Shown one piece after another: positions 8,604 through 16,575 of a stretch of 64,000 nucleotides of DNA. The stretch is from assembly GCF_007989805.1 (NCBI RefSeq), contig NZ_BJUB01000001.1, positions 1 through 64,000 of the forward strand, written 5' to 3'. How positions within the stretch are numbered: the first letter of the stretch is position 1; each line of letters opens with the position of its first letter. The DNA is from Cellulomonas xylanilytica (GTDB taxonomy: Bacteria > Actinomycetota > Actinomycetes > Actinomycetales > Cellulomonadaceae). The position numbers and the translations under genes were made by a program. The notes beneath the pieces are model-generated. The model saw only the letters and a list, made by a program, of their open reading frames with translations, ran no database searches and was not told where the DNA came from.

Positions 8604-11149
8604 TGGTCCGGGTCGCCCTGCGGGGGGTGCGCGCGCACCTCGTGCGGTTCTGCCTGTCGGTGCTCGCCGTCGCGCTCGGGGTGGCGTTCGTCGCCGGGAC
8701 GTTCGCGCTGCGCACGATGCTCAGCTCCACGTTCACGGACATCGTGGCGACGACCACGCTGGGGGACGCCTACGTCCGCGGGTCGGAGGCGGCCGGCGGG
8801 ACAGGGGGTCCCGACCGGATCAGCCCGGAGGTGCGCAACCCCGTCCCGCTCACGCTGGTGGGCGACCTCGAGGCGGTGGACGGCGTGGCCGCGGTGCTGC
8901 CCGACGTCCAGGGACCGCTCGTGCTGGTCGGCGCCGACGGCACGGCGGTGCAGAGCACGCAGGCGCCGAGCTTCGCGTTCGCCTACGACTCCCGGGACCC
9001 GGCCGTGGACGTGGTCGACGGACGCGCCCCGCAGGCCGCCGACGAGATCGCGGTCGAGTCGGCGACGCTGAGCGCGTCGGGGCTGGCGGTCGGTGACGCG
9101 ACGAGCGTGGTGGTCGGCGGCGAGGTCCGGCCGGTGACGGTCGTCGGCGAGATCGGGCTGGGAGCCGCGCTGGCCGGTGCCACCGTCGTGTTCCTCGACC
9201 CGGCGACCGCCGAGGCCTCGTTCGCGCCGGACGGCACGGTCGCCACCATCGCCGTGCTCGCGGACGACGGGCTGTCCGAGCAGCAGCTGGTGGACCGGCT
9301 CGCACCCGCCCTGGCGTCCTCGGGCGTCCCGGCGGAGGCGGTGACCGGGGACGAGGTGCGTGAGCAGTCGACCGCGAACATCCTCACGGTCCTCGGGTTC
9401 ATCACCACGTTCCTGCTGGTGTTCGCGGGCATCTCGCTGTTCGTGGGCGGCTTCATCATCGCCAACACGTTCTCCATGTGGGTCCGGCAGCGGACGCGCG
9501 AGCTCGCCCTCCTCCGGGCGGTCGGCGCGTCACCGCTGCAGGTGTTCACGTCGATCGTCCTGCAGGCTGCGATCGTCGGGGTGGTCGGCGCGATCCTGGG
9601 CGTGGCGGGCGGGCTGGGGCTCGTCGTGGTTCTCCGGGGCGTGCTCGGCACGTTCGGCATGGACCTCACGGGCCGGGTTCCGGTCGACGGGTTCACGCTG
9701 GTGGTCTCCGTGCTCGTCGGGACCCTGGTCAGCGTGCTCGCGGCGGCCCTGCCTGCCCGCCGCGCGGCGCTCGTCCCGCCCGTGGAGGCGCTGCGCGACG
9801 AGGTGCTGCTGCCGGAGCGCTCGCTGACCCGGCGGGCGGCGGTCGGGATCGCGCTGGTGGTGCTGGGCGTCGCCGCCGTGGTGGTGGCGCTGCTCGACCC
9901 GACGGCGGACCGCGCCGGGGCGGTGCTCGGGATCGGCGCGGGTGCGGTCGTCCTCGGCGTGCTGGCCGCGTCGCCGGTGCTGGCGCGCGGGTTCCTGCGG
10001 GTGGTCTCGATGCCGTTCGCGGCCTGGCGGCCCGTGGGTCCGCTGGCGCGCGGCAACGTCACGCGCAACCCGCGACGCACGGCCAACACGGCGGGTGCCC
10101 TCATGGTGGGCATGGCCCTGGTCGGTGCTGCCGCGGTGATCGCGGCGACCACGCAGGCCTCGACCAGCGCCATCGTCACGCAGGAGGCCACGACCGACTA
10201 CATCCTGCGCGGCGCCGCGCAGGGCACGGTGCCGGAGCAGGCGATCACCGACGTCCGCGCACTGCCCGACGTCAAGGCGGCCGACACGTTCGCGACCGCC
10301 AGCGTGCTCGTCGACGACGCCCCGTTCGCCGTCACGGGCATCGACCCCACCGCCGTCGGCCGCAGCATCCGCACCGAGGTGGTCGAGGGCGACTTCCCCG
10401 GCGCGCTCGCGGCGGGCGAGGTCGCGGTGCAGCGGACCACGATGGACGACGAGGACTGGTCGCTGGGGGAGGAGCTGCGGTTCGTCGGCTCGTCCGGCGT
10501 CGAGACGCTCACCATCGGGGCGGTCATCGACTCGCCCGCGTTCGGGGTGCCCTTCGTCGTGTCGCAGGACGTGCTGGACCCGCTCTTCCCGCCCGACGAG
10601 CAGCGGGTGACCACCGTCTTCGTCACCGCGGCCGACGGGGCGGACGTCGAGGCGCTCCGCGGCGAGCTCACCGCGGCGGTCCGCCCGTACGTCGTCGTCT
10701 CGGTCATGGACAGCGAGGAGTTCGTGTCCGACCTGGCCGAGCAGGTGGACCGGGTGCTCGTCATCCTCTACGCGCTGCTCGGGCTGTCGGTCGTCATCGC
10801 GGTGCTCGGCATCGTCAACACGCTCGCCCTGTCCGTGATCGAGCGCACCCGGGAGATCGGGCTGCTGCGCGCAGTCGGTCTGGGCCGGCTGCAGCTGGGT
10901 ACCACGATCACGCTGGAGTCGGTGCTGACCGCCGTGTTCGGCACGACCGTCGGCCTCGTCCTCGGGGTGGCCCTGGCGGCGACGCTGCCCACGGTGTTCG
11001 CGGACGTGGGGCTGCGGACGCTCGCCGTCCCGTGGGGGAGCCTCGCGCTGATGCTCGCGCTCGCGGTGGTGGTGGGGGTCGTCGCGGCGCTGTGGCCCGC
11101 GGTCCGAGCCGCCCGCCTGCCCGTCCTCGACGCGGTCAGCACGGAGTGA
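8603..11149 (+). CDS. FtsX-like ABC transporter permease
   Basis: An 848-residue permease with a duplicated FtsX layout: a membrane segment at about residues 13-37, a large extracellular domain, three membrane spans with the conserved ANTFSMWVRQRTRELALLRAVGAS block near 285-308, a further span, a second extracellular domain, and three closing spans containing NTLALSVIERTREIGLLRAVG. It forms the membrane part of the exporter with the preceding ATPase. The length (about twice a MacB permease) fits the long-form actinobacterial permeases. It starts at the ATG that overlaps the ATPase stop. Substrate unknown; lipoprotein or peptide export is a family-based guess only. Confidence 0.92.
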   Translation: MVRVALRGVRAHLVRFCLSVLAVALGVAFVAGTFALRTMLSSTFTDIVATTTLGDAYVRGSEAAGGTGGPDRISPEVRNPVPLTLVGDLEAVDGVAAVLPDVQGPLVLVGADGTAVQSTQAPSFAFAYDSRDPAVDVVDGRAPQAADEIAVESATLSASGLAVGDATSVVVGGEVRPVTVVGEIGLGAALAGATVVFLDPATAEASFAPDGTVATIAVLADDGLSEQQLVDRLAPALASSGVPAEAVTGDEVREQSTANILTVLGFITTFLLVFAGISLFVGGFIIANTFSMWVRQRTRELALLRAVGASPLQVFTSIVLQAAIVGVVGAILGVAGGLGLVVVLRGVLGTFGMDLTGRVPVDGFTLVVSVLVGTLVSVLAAALPARRAALVPPVEALRDEVLLPERSLTRRAAVGIALVVLGVAAVVVALLDPTADRAGAVLGIGAGAVVLGVLAASPVLARGFLRVVSMPFAAWRPVGPLARGNVTRNPRRTANTAGALMVGMALVGAAAVIAATTQASTSAIVTQEATTDYILRGAAQGTVPEQAITDVRALPDVKAADTFATASVLVDDAPFAVTGIDPTAVGRSIRTEVVEGDFPGALAAGEVAVQRTTMDDEDWSLGEELRFVGSSGVETLTIGAVIDSPAFGVPFVVSQDVLDPLFPPDEQRVTTVFVTAADGADVEALRGELTAAVRPYVVVSVMDSEEFVSDLAEQVDRVLVILYALLGLSVVIAVLGIVNTLALSVIERTREIGLLRAVGLGRLQLGTTITLESVLTAVFGTTVGLVLGVALAATLPTVFADVGLRTLAVPWGSLALMLALAVVVGVVAALWPAVRAARLPVLDAVSTE

Positions 11150-11204
11150 GCAGCCGCTCAGCACGGCGTGACCCGATGTGCGCGCCCGCGGTGACCTCGG
11201 CCGA

Positions 11205-11210
11205 TACCCT
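11205..11210 (+). promoter_or_regulatory. -10 hexamer of leaderless CYTH gene
   Basis: TACCCT lies six bases before the GTG start. The GGAGG directly abutting the start codon is too close to work as a ribosome-binding site. Confidence 0.5.
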
Positions 11211-11216
11211 CGGAGG

Positions 11217-11858
11217 GTGAGCGACACGGGCTACGGCGACTTCGAGTTCGAGCGTCGCTTCTGGGCGCGTGACGTCCCGCCGGACCTCCTCGACGAGTCG
11301 CCCGCCCTCATCGTGCAGAGCTACGTGCTGGCCGACGCCGGGTTCGCCATCCGCGTCCGGGTGCAGGCCACCGTCGCGGGGCTCGTGCTGGACCAGGGGC
11401 TGGACGAGCTGGCGATCCTCGACCGCTACGCCGACCAGATGGACTTCTGCGCGATCACGGTCAAGGGGCCCATGAACGAGGGCACCCGCTACGAGGCCGA
11501 GCGCGAGCTCGACGTCTCCGTCGGGATCGAGCTGGTGCGACGCGGCGGCGCGCGGGTGGCCAAGACACGCCACTCGGTGTGGCTGGGCGACGACGGCTGG
11601 GTGGTGGACACGTTCGCCGGCGGCAACGCGCCGCTGATGATCGCCGAGGTGGAGCGCGGCGGACCCGTCACCGACCTGACCATCCCCGACTTCTGCGTCA
11701 CCGAGGTGACGTCGGACCCGCGGTTCTCCAACGACGCGCTGGCGGGGACGCCGTACGGGACGTGGTCGGCCGCCTACGAGTCCGAGCTGGCGGCCCACGG
11801 TCCCCGGTTCCTGGAGAGCCTCGGGCACAACCACCGCACGGTCGAGCCGACCGACTAG
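11217..11858 (+). CDS. CYTH domain protein
   Basis: A 213-residue CYTH protein of the superfamily that acts on triphosphate ends, including adenylyl cyclase class IV, thiamine triphosphatase and tripolyphosphatases. The N-terminal EFERR motif near residues 7-11 is the family's ExExK signature with Arg in place of Lys. ITVKGP near 81 and FAGGNAPLMIAEVE near 140 match the later strands and an acidic metal-binding position. The GTG at 11217 is chosen from the upstream -10 spacing; a GTG 13 codons earlier is possible. It is convergent with a CHAD-domain gene, and their stop codons interlock in CTAG. CYTH and CHAD are linked to polyphosphate biology in other bacteria; that role is inferred here. 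Confidence 0.85.
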   Translation: MSDTGYGDFEFERRFWARDVPPDLLDESPALIVQSYVLADAGFAIRVRVQATVAGLVLDQGLDELAILDRYADQMDFCAITVKGPMNEGTRYEAERELDVSVGIELVRRGGARVAKTRHSVWLGDDGWVVDTFAGGNAPLMIAEVERGGPVTDLTIPDFCVTEVTSDPRFSNDALAGTPYGTWSAAYESELAAHGPRFLESLGHNHRTVEPTD

Positions 11859-12730
11859 CCCATCCAGCGGCGGTGGCCGTGTCGCGCGACGCGCCGCAGC
11901 GGTTTCGCCGCGGCCTCCTGCGCCGCCTCACCGGCACGCTGCTCCAGCGCGTGCAGCCGCCCGTACGTGAACGTGCTCTCCCCGTCGAGCTCGGCCTGGT
12001 GGGCGAGCCGGCGCAGCGTCTCCTGCCGGGTCACCGCGTCGTGCTGCGTCCCGAGCACCTCCTGCACGCGGTGCGCCCGCCTCGCGCTGCGGCGGGCGGG
12101 GGCGCCGACGGCCTCCGCCGCGACCTCGCTGGCGTACCGCGCGCGACGGGCCGCCTTCCGGACCTCGTGCATCGCCTCGTCGCGGTCCTCCGGGTCCTCG
12201 CAGGCCGCGGCGATCTCCATCGCGTGGTCGAGGCGGTCCCACGCGCGGCGGGCACGCCGCGGCAGGACCGTGGTGGCGTCGCGGGCCGCCTTCGGGCCGC
12301 CCGGCAGGTCCTCGGTCAGCGTCGTGAGGAGCTCGGTGAACCGTGCCGACGCCAGCCAGGCGTCGAGAGCGTCCTGCGCGGCGAGGCGCGCGGCCGTGCG
12401 GTCCTCGTCGATCCGCTGCTCGACGGGTCCGACCACGAGCGACGGGTCCTCCTGCGACAGCCTGCGGCGCAGCGCGTGCCGCTCGACGTGGGCGTCCCGT
12501 GCGGCGCCGAGCACCCGGCCCAGCTCGGCGAGCTCGTCGCGCAACCGGTCGGTGACCGCCCGGTCCAGCACCGGGCGGTACACGGACAGTGCCGCGCGCA
12601 GCCGACGGGTGGACACCCGTGCGTCGTGGACGGCGTCGTCGTCCCCGTCCCGCACGGCGGGGACCGCGGCAAGGAGCCGCTCGACCTGGGTCGTGACGTA
12701 CGTCTGCACGACCTCGCGTCCGGATCCCAT
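11855..12730 (-). CDS. CHAD domain protein
   Basis: A 291-residue alpha-helical CHAD protein (conserved histidine alpha-helical domain). The first helix block has the HDARVSTRRLRAALSVYRP motif near residues 31-49, and a second half-repeat carries MHEVRKAARRARYASEVAA around 195-213. The conserved His and clusters of Arg/Lys are the features that bind polyphosphate in characterised CHAD proteins. There is no signal peptide, so it acts inside the cell. The ATG at 12730 is the first in frame before the domain. It is convergent with the CYTH gene and the two stops share the sequence CTAG. In many bacteria the two domains are fused or adjacent; here they are separate genes on opposite strands. Confidence 0.88.
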   Translation of the reverse strand: MGSGREVVQTYVTTQVERLLAAVPAVRDGDDDAVHDARVSTRRLRAALSVYRPVLDRAVTDRLRDELAELGRVLGAARDAHVERHALRRRLSQEDPSLVVGPVEQRIDEDRTAARLAAQDALDAWLASARFTELLTTLTEDLPGGPKAARDATTVLPRRARRAWDRLDHAMEIAAACEDPEDRDEAMHEVRKAARRARYASEVAAEAVGAPARRSARRAHRVQEVLGTQHDAVTRQETLRRLAHQAELDGESTFTYGRLHALEQRAGEAAQEAAAKPLRRVARHGHRRWMG

Positions 12731-12843
12731 CCGTCGAGCGTGGCACGACGGCCCCCCTGGCGCGCGTGCTGCCGGACCGCTCCCGGGTCCGACGTCGGCT
12801 CCCTCGTATGCTGGCCGTCGACCGCGACCAGGAGGTAACAGCT

Positions 12844-14628
12844 GTGCCGATGGGCCGTCGCGCCTCCGTGGTGGTCGCGCTGGTCGCCGTGCTCCCCGTG
12901 CTCGCTCTGGCCGGCTGCACGGACGACGGTGCGGTCGGGCCGACGCCGACGCCGAGCACAGCCGCACCGACCCCCACCCCGACGCCGACGCCCACGCCGG
13001 TCTCCGCCCGGCTCGAGGCACCGCCCGAGCCGGCGACCGTCCTGCCCGGGGTGACGCCGCAGGACGCGGCGCTCGAGGCGTCGCGCGCGGTGTTCGCCGC
13101 GGCACCCGTGGTGGTCGTCGCGCCGGTCGACGACGTCGCCGCCCAGCTCACCGCCGCGTCGGCGGCCGTCGCGCTCGGCGCCCCCGTGCTGGTGACCGGA
13201 CCCGGGCTCGACGCGGCCCCGGTCCTCGCCGAGCTGACGCGGCTCGGGACGCAGGCCGTCGTCGTGGTCGGAGCGGCCGCCCTGACGCCTCCGGACGAGC
13301 TGACGGCGGTGCTCGTCGCCGCCGGTGCCGGTGCGGACGCCCTGCGCGCGGCCACGGGGATGCGGTTCGGGGCGGCGACCGAGGTCGCCGCGGGGCAGGA
13401 GGCGGGAGCCGTCCGCGCGCTCGCAGGCCCGCGGCCGGCGGTGCTGGTGGTTGCCGGTGCCGTGCCCGTCCCCGCGCCCTCGCCGAGCCCGTCAGGATCG
13501 TCGACCCGGTCGCCGAGCGCGTCGCCGCCACCCTCGCCCACCGCGTCGCCGCAACCCGCGCTCCCGCCGGTCCGTCCGCCGGCGGCCGTCACCGGCACGG
13601 TCGCGCTCACCGGGGTCGGCGTCGACCCGCTCCCCGCGCTGGCGACGCTGCGAGCAGCGGGCGTGCCGGTGCTCGACACCCCGGGCGGCGACCCGCGTGC
13701 CACGACGCCCGGCGTCCAGGCCCTCGCTGCGGCCGCGCCGCAGCGCACGATCGCGCTCGGCGCCGCGTTCGGCCCGGCGGACCGGCTGGCCCGCCGGGTG
13801 GCCACGGCGTCGACCGGGGCGCTGCTGGGCGGCGGCGGTCAGCTGGTGTTCCCGCAGGTCCCCGGGGTGCCGGGCAAGAAGTACGTGGCGCTGTACGGGA
13901 CCCCCGGCTCGTCGGCGCTGGGGGTGCTGGGGGAGCAGGACGTGCCCGCCACGCTGGCCCGCGCCGACGCCACCGCCGCGCCATACCGGTCGCTCACGGC
14001 GGACGCCGTCGTGCCCGCGGTGGAGATCATCGCCACCATCGCGTCAGCCGGACCGGGGGAGGACGGCAACTACTCGCGCGAGCGGCCCGTCGAGGAGCTC
14101 CGCCCGCTGGTGGAGGCCGCCGGAGCCGCGGGCATGGCCGTGGTCCTGGACCTGCAGCCGGGCCGCACCGACTTCCTCACGCAGGCCCAGCAGTACGCCG
14201 ACCTGCTCGCGCTCCCGTACGTGGGCCTCGCTCTCGACCCCGAGTGGCGCCTGGCCCCGGACCAGGTGCACCTGCGGCAGATCGGGTCGGTCGGCGTCGA
14301 CGAGGTCAACGGCGTCGCGACGTGGCTCGCGGACTTCACGGCCCAGCGTGCGCTGCCGCAGAAGATGCTCGTCCTGCACCAGTTCGCGGGCCGGATGATC
14401 CAGGAACGGGCGCGGCTCGACACGTCCCGGGACGAGCTGGCGATCGTGATCCACGTCGACGGCCAGGGCTCGCAGCCGGCGAAGGCGGGAACCTGGAACG
14501 CGCTGCGCACGGACGCGCCGCCCGTGCACTGGGGCTGGAAGAACTTCTACGACGAGGACGTCCCGATGCTGGACCCGACCCAGACCTACCAGGTCCAGCC
14601 GGTCCCGGACCTGGTCACGTACCAGTAG
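12844..14628 (+). CDS. Secreted lipoprotein with cell-wall-binding-2-like region
   Basis: A 594-residue lipoprotein. The lipobox LALAGC places the acylated Cys at residue 25, followed by a Thr/Pro-rich linker (TPTP repeats, about 35-55). Residues roughly 80-190 alternate hydrophobic strands with GAPVLVTGPGLD and LGTQAVVVVGAAAL, the pattern of the cell-wall-binding repeat 2 family, and similar strands recur near 230-310. The C-terminal 230 residues read like a barrel enzyme domain (AGMAVVLDLQPG, LGLALDPEWRL-type strand, MLVLHQF, IVIHVDGQG, HWGWKNFYDED) but I cannot name it. The GTG at 12844 is chosen because AGGAGGT lies seven bases upstream. Its 3' end overlaps the convergent 67-residue gene by 14 bases. 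Function unknown. Confidence 0.8.
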   Translation: MPMGRRASVVVALVAVLPVLALAGCTDDGAVGPTPTPSTAAPTPTPTPTPTPVSARLEAPPEPATVLPGVTPQDAALEASRAVFAAAPVVVVAPVDDVAAQLTAASAAVALGAPVLVTGPGLDAAPVLAELTRLGTQAVVVVGAAALTPPDELTAVLVAAGAGADALRAATGMRFGAATEVAAGQEAGAVRALAGPRPAVLVVAGAVPVPAPSPSPSGSSTRSPSASPPPSPTASPQPALPPVRPPAAVTGTVALTGVGVDPLPALATLRAAGVPVLDTPGGDPRATTPGVQALAAAAPQRTIALGAAFGPADRLARRVATASTGALLGGGGQLVFPQVPGVPGKKYVALYGTPGSSALGVLGEQDVPATLARADATAAPYRSLTADAVVPAVEIIATIASAGPGEDGNYSRERPVEELRPLVEAAGAAGMAVVLDLQPGRTDFLTQAQQYADLLALPYVGLALDPEWRLAPDQVHLRQIGSVGVDEVNGVATWLADFTAQRALPQKMLVLHQFAGRMIQERARLDTSRDELAIVIHVDGQGSQPAKAGTWNALRTDAPPVHWGWKNFYDEDVPMLDPTQTYQVQPVPDLVTYQ

Positions 14629-14818
14629 TCCCGCGCTCGACCAGGAACGTCCGACCGCGGGCGTCGACCACGCGGTCGAACTGCTGCTGGAGCTCGGCGT
14701 CCCGGGCCACCTCGTCGTCGGACAGCACCTTGCGCGGACCGCGCGGGTTGCCCACCTGCGCCGGTCCCAGGTAGGTCAGCAACCACTCCGTCAGGTCGCG
14801 GCGCGGCTTCTTCGGCAT
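14615..14818 (-). CDS. Small charged protein of 67 residues, divergent from MarR regulator
   Basis: I do not recognise the family. The protein is basic at the start (MPKKPRRDLTEWLLTYLGP) and then acidic and Gln-rich (SDDEVARDAELQQQFDRVVDARG). It has no signal peptide or membrane span and is predicted mostly helical. It is judged real because GAGGAG sits five bases before the ATG and because it shares a promoter region with the divergent marR-type gene, with a 10-bp inverted repeat over both -10 elements. Its last 14 bases overlap the lipoprotein gene on the other strand. It may be the main target of the MarR protein. A protein-binding or small regulatory role is speculation. Confidence 0.7.
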   Translation of the reverse strand: MPKKPRRDLTEWLLTYLGPAQVGNPRGPRKVLSDDEVARDAELQQQFDRVVDARGRTFLVERGTTGT

Positions 14819-14831
14819 GGGGGCTCCTCGG

Positions 14832-14864
14832 TAGTTCGTGCCCTAACTATATGTGCACGACCTA
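14832..14864. promoter_or_regulatory. Candidate MarR operator over divergent promoters
   Basis: A 10-bp inverted repeat with one mismatch (TAGTTCGTGC at 14832-14841 and GCACGACCTA at 14855-14864) separated by 13 bases. The spacer holds a TATAGT-like -10 for the leftward gene, and the right arm runs into TAGGAT, the -10 of the rightward marR gene. A dimer bound here would cover both promoters. Confidence 0.6.
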
Positions 14865-14868
14865 GGAT
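14863..14868 (+). promoter_or_regulatory. -10 hexamer of leaderless marR-type gene
   Basis: TAGGAT followed after seven bases by ATG 14876. The hexamer contains the alternative upstream ATG at 14867, which argues against that start. Confidence 0.55.
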
Positions 14869-14875
14869 GAGCCAC

Positions 14876-15316
14876 ATGGACGATCCGCTCGCCGTCGAGG
14901 CCCAGGTCTGCCTGACCATGTCGGCGGCCGCCCGGAGCCTCGTCGCGTTCTACCGACCGTTGCTCGAGCCCCTCGGGCTGACCCATCCGCAGTACCTGAC
15001 GATGCTCGCGCTGTGGCAGTACGGCCGCCTCTCGCTCAAGGACCTGGCGGCGCTGCTGCACCTGGAGCCCGCGACCACGTCACCCCTGGTCAAGCGCCTG
15101 GAGTCGATGGGCCTCGTGCGGCGCGAGCGGGCCGCCGACGACGAGCGCGCGCTCGACATCGTCGTCACGGACGCCGGCCGCGCCATGCGGGCCTCGGCCG
15201 TCGGGATCCCGGCCGCGATGGTCGAGGGCCTCGGGCTCGCCCCGGAGCAGATCGAGCAGATCCGCGCGGCCGCGGAGCTGCTCATCACGGCGACGTCGGC
15301 GACTACGCCCGCATGA
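14876..15316 (+). CDS. MarR family transcriptional regulator
   Basis: A 146-residue winged-helix regulator that should bind DNA as a dimer and respond to a small ligand or oxidant. LTHPQYLTMLALWQYGRLSLKDLAALLHLEPATTSPLVKRLESMGLVRRERAADDERALDIVVTDAG, split across residues 34-100, gives the complete MarR helix-turn-helix and wing. One Cys near residue 10 and no other obvious redox pair is seen. The ATG at 14876 is chosen over 14867 because the -10 hexamer overlaps the earlier ATG. It is divergent from the 67-residue gene with a shared inverted-repeat operator, so autoregulation is likely. It overlaps the convergent VOC gene by 14 bases. Confidence 0.9.
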   Translation: MDDPLAVEAQVCLTMSAAARSLVAFYRPLLEPLGLTHPQYLTMLALWQYGRLSLKDLAALLHLEPATTSPLVKRLESMGLVRRERAADDERALDIVVTDAGRAMRASAVGIPAAMVEGLGLAPEQIEQIRAAAELLITATSATTPA

Positions 15317-15671
15317 TCTGCTGCACGGCCCACCGGTTGCCGTCGGGGTCCGCGAAGAACGTGAACCGGCCCCACGGGTACTCGACCACCGGCTCGGCCG
15401 CGACCCCGCGGCCGACCAGGTACTCGTAGGTCGCGTCTGCGTCGTCGACGACGACCTGCAGACCCTGCTGCGCACCGGCGGGCATCGACGTCATGCTCAC
15501 GTCGAGCACGATCGAGCACGCCGAGCCGGGCGGGGTGAGCTGCACGAACCGGAGGGTCTCGTCGACCGGGACGTCGTGGTCGGCGACGAAGCCCACCTGG
15601 TCGACGTAGAACGCCTTCGCACGGTCGATGTCCGTCACGGGGACGTTGACGAGCTCGAGCTTCATGTCCAT
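15303..15671 (-). CDS. VOC (glyoxalase/bleomycin-resistance fold) family protein
   Basis: A 122-residue single-domain VOC protein. It opens with MKLELVNVPVTDIDRAKAFYVDQVGF and ends with WGRFTFFADPDGNRWAVQQ, the paired beta-alpha-beta-beta-beta halves of this fold. Members bind a metal or hydrophobic ligand and include glyoxalases, dioxygenases and resistance proteins; the short single-domain form is often of unknown activity. The ATG at 15671 has AAGGAG six bases upstream, while an in-frame start 39 codons earlier would add a non-conserved leader over the divergent promoter. Divergent from the F420-type oxidoreductase gene. Confidence 0.88.
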   Translation of the reverse strand: MDMKLELVNVPVTDIDRAKAFYVDQVGFVADHDVPVDETLRFVQLTPPGSACSIVLDVSMTSMPAGAQQGLQVVVDDADATYEYLVGRGVAAEPVVEYPWGRFTFFADPDGNRWAVQQIMRA

Positions 15672-15755
15672 GGAGAACTCCTTCGGTGAGGTCGTGGACC
15701 CAGCCTCCTCGCAGAAGAGGTCAGATCCTGTCCGTGCGGCGAGCCGGGAGATCCG

Positions 15756-15761
15756 TAGGCT
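15756..15761 (+). promoter_or_regulatory. -10 hexamer of leaderless oxidoreductase gene
   Basis: TAGGCT, then seven bases, then ATG 15769; no ribosome-binding site. Confidence 0.55.
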
Positions 15762-15768
15762 CGGAACC

Positions 15769-16545
15769 ATGACGCACCCCATCCGCATCGGAGTCCAGCT
15801 CCAGCCCCAGCACGCCGACTACGCGCAGATCCGCGACGCGGTGCGCCGCACCGAGGACCTCGGTGTCGACGTCATCTTCAACTGGGACCACTTCTTCCCG
15901 CTGAGCGGGGACCCGGACGGCAAGCACTTCGAGTGCTGGACGATGCTCGGCGCCTGGGCGGAGCAGACCAGCCGGGTGGAGATCGGCGCGCTCGTGACGT
16001 GCAACTCCTACCGCAACCCCGAGCTGCTGGCGGACATGGCCCGCACGGTCGACCACATCAGCGGAGGTCGGCTGATCCTCGGCATCGGTGCCGGCTGGTT
16101 CGAGAAGGACTACGACCAGTTCGGCTACGAGTTCGGCACCGCCGGCTCCCGGATCGCGGACCTCGCGCAGGCGATGCCCCGCATCACGGCGCGCTGGGCC
16201 GCGTCGAACCCGGTCCCGACGCGCCAGATCCCCGTCCTGATCGGCGGGGGCGGCGAGCGCAAGACCCTGCGGGTCGTCGCGGAGCACGCCGACGCGTGGC
16301 ACTCGTTCGGCGACGTCGACACGCTCATCCGCAAGAGCGCGATCCTCGACGAGCACGGCGCCGCCGTCGGCCGGGACACCGCCGCGCTGGTCGAGCGGTC
16401 GGTCGGTGTCGGGGCGCCGCCGAGCGAGGTCGCCGACGCGTTGGTCGCGGCCGGGGTCACGCTCTTCACGGTCGGGACGAGCGGGCCCGACTACGACCTG
16501 TCGCTGGCGGCCGAGTGGGTGGCCTGGCGCGACGCGCAGGGCTGA
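15769..16545 (+). CDS. LLM class F420-dependent oxidoreductase
   Basis: A 258-residue luciferase-like monooxygenase-fold protein, probably reducing or oxidising a substrate with coenzyme F420. The barrel begins with IRIGVQLQPQHADYAQIRDAVRRTEDLGVD, and the markers NWDHFFPL, LVTCNSYRNPELLADMARTVDHISGGRLILGIGAGW and PVLIGGGGERKTLR are classic for this actinobacterial class (roughly residues 40, 75-110, 155). The length is short for the family (usually 280-330), with a compact C-terminus. It starts at ATG 15769, seven bases after a TAGGCT hexamer. It is divergent from a VOC gene and ends 30 bases before the phosphoesterase gene. Substrate unknown; FMN use cannot be excluded. Confidence 0.87.
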   Translation: MTHPIRIGVQLQPQHADYAQIRDAVRRTEDLGVDVIFNWDHFFPLSGDPDGKHFECWTMLGAWAEQTSRVEIGALVTCNSYRNPELLADMARTVDHISGGRLILGIGAGWFEKDYDQFGYEFGTAGSRIADLAQAMPRITARWAASNPVPTRQIPVLIGGGGERKTLRVVAEHADAWHSFGDVDTLIRKSAILDEHGAAVGRDTAALVERSVGVGAPPSEVADALVAAGVTLFTVGTSGPDYDLSLAAEWVAWRDAQG

Positions 16546-16561
16546 TCCGCGGCCACCCGCA

Positions 16562-16567
16562 TAGGCT
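16562..16567 (+). promoter_or_regulatory. -10 hexamer of leaderless phosphoesterase gene
   Basis: TAGGCT, eight bases before ATG 16576. Confidence 0.45.
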
Positions 16568-16575
16568 CGGCCCCG

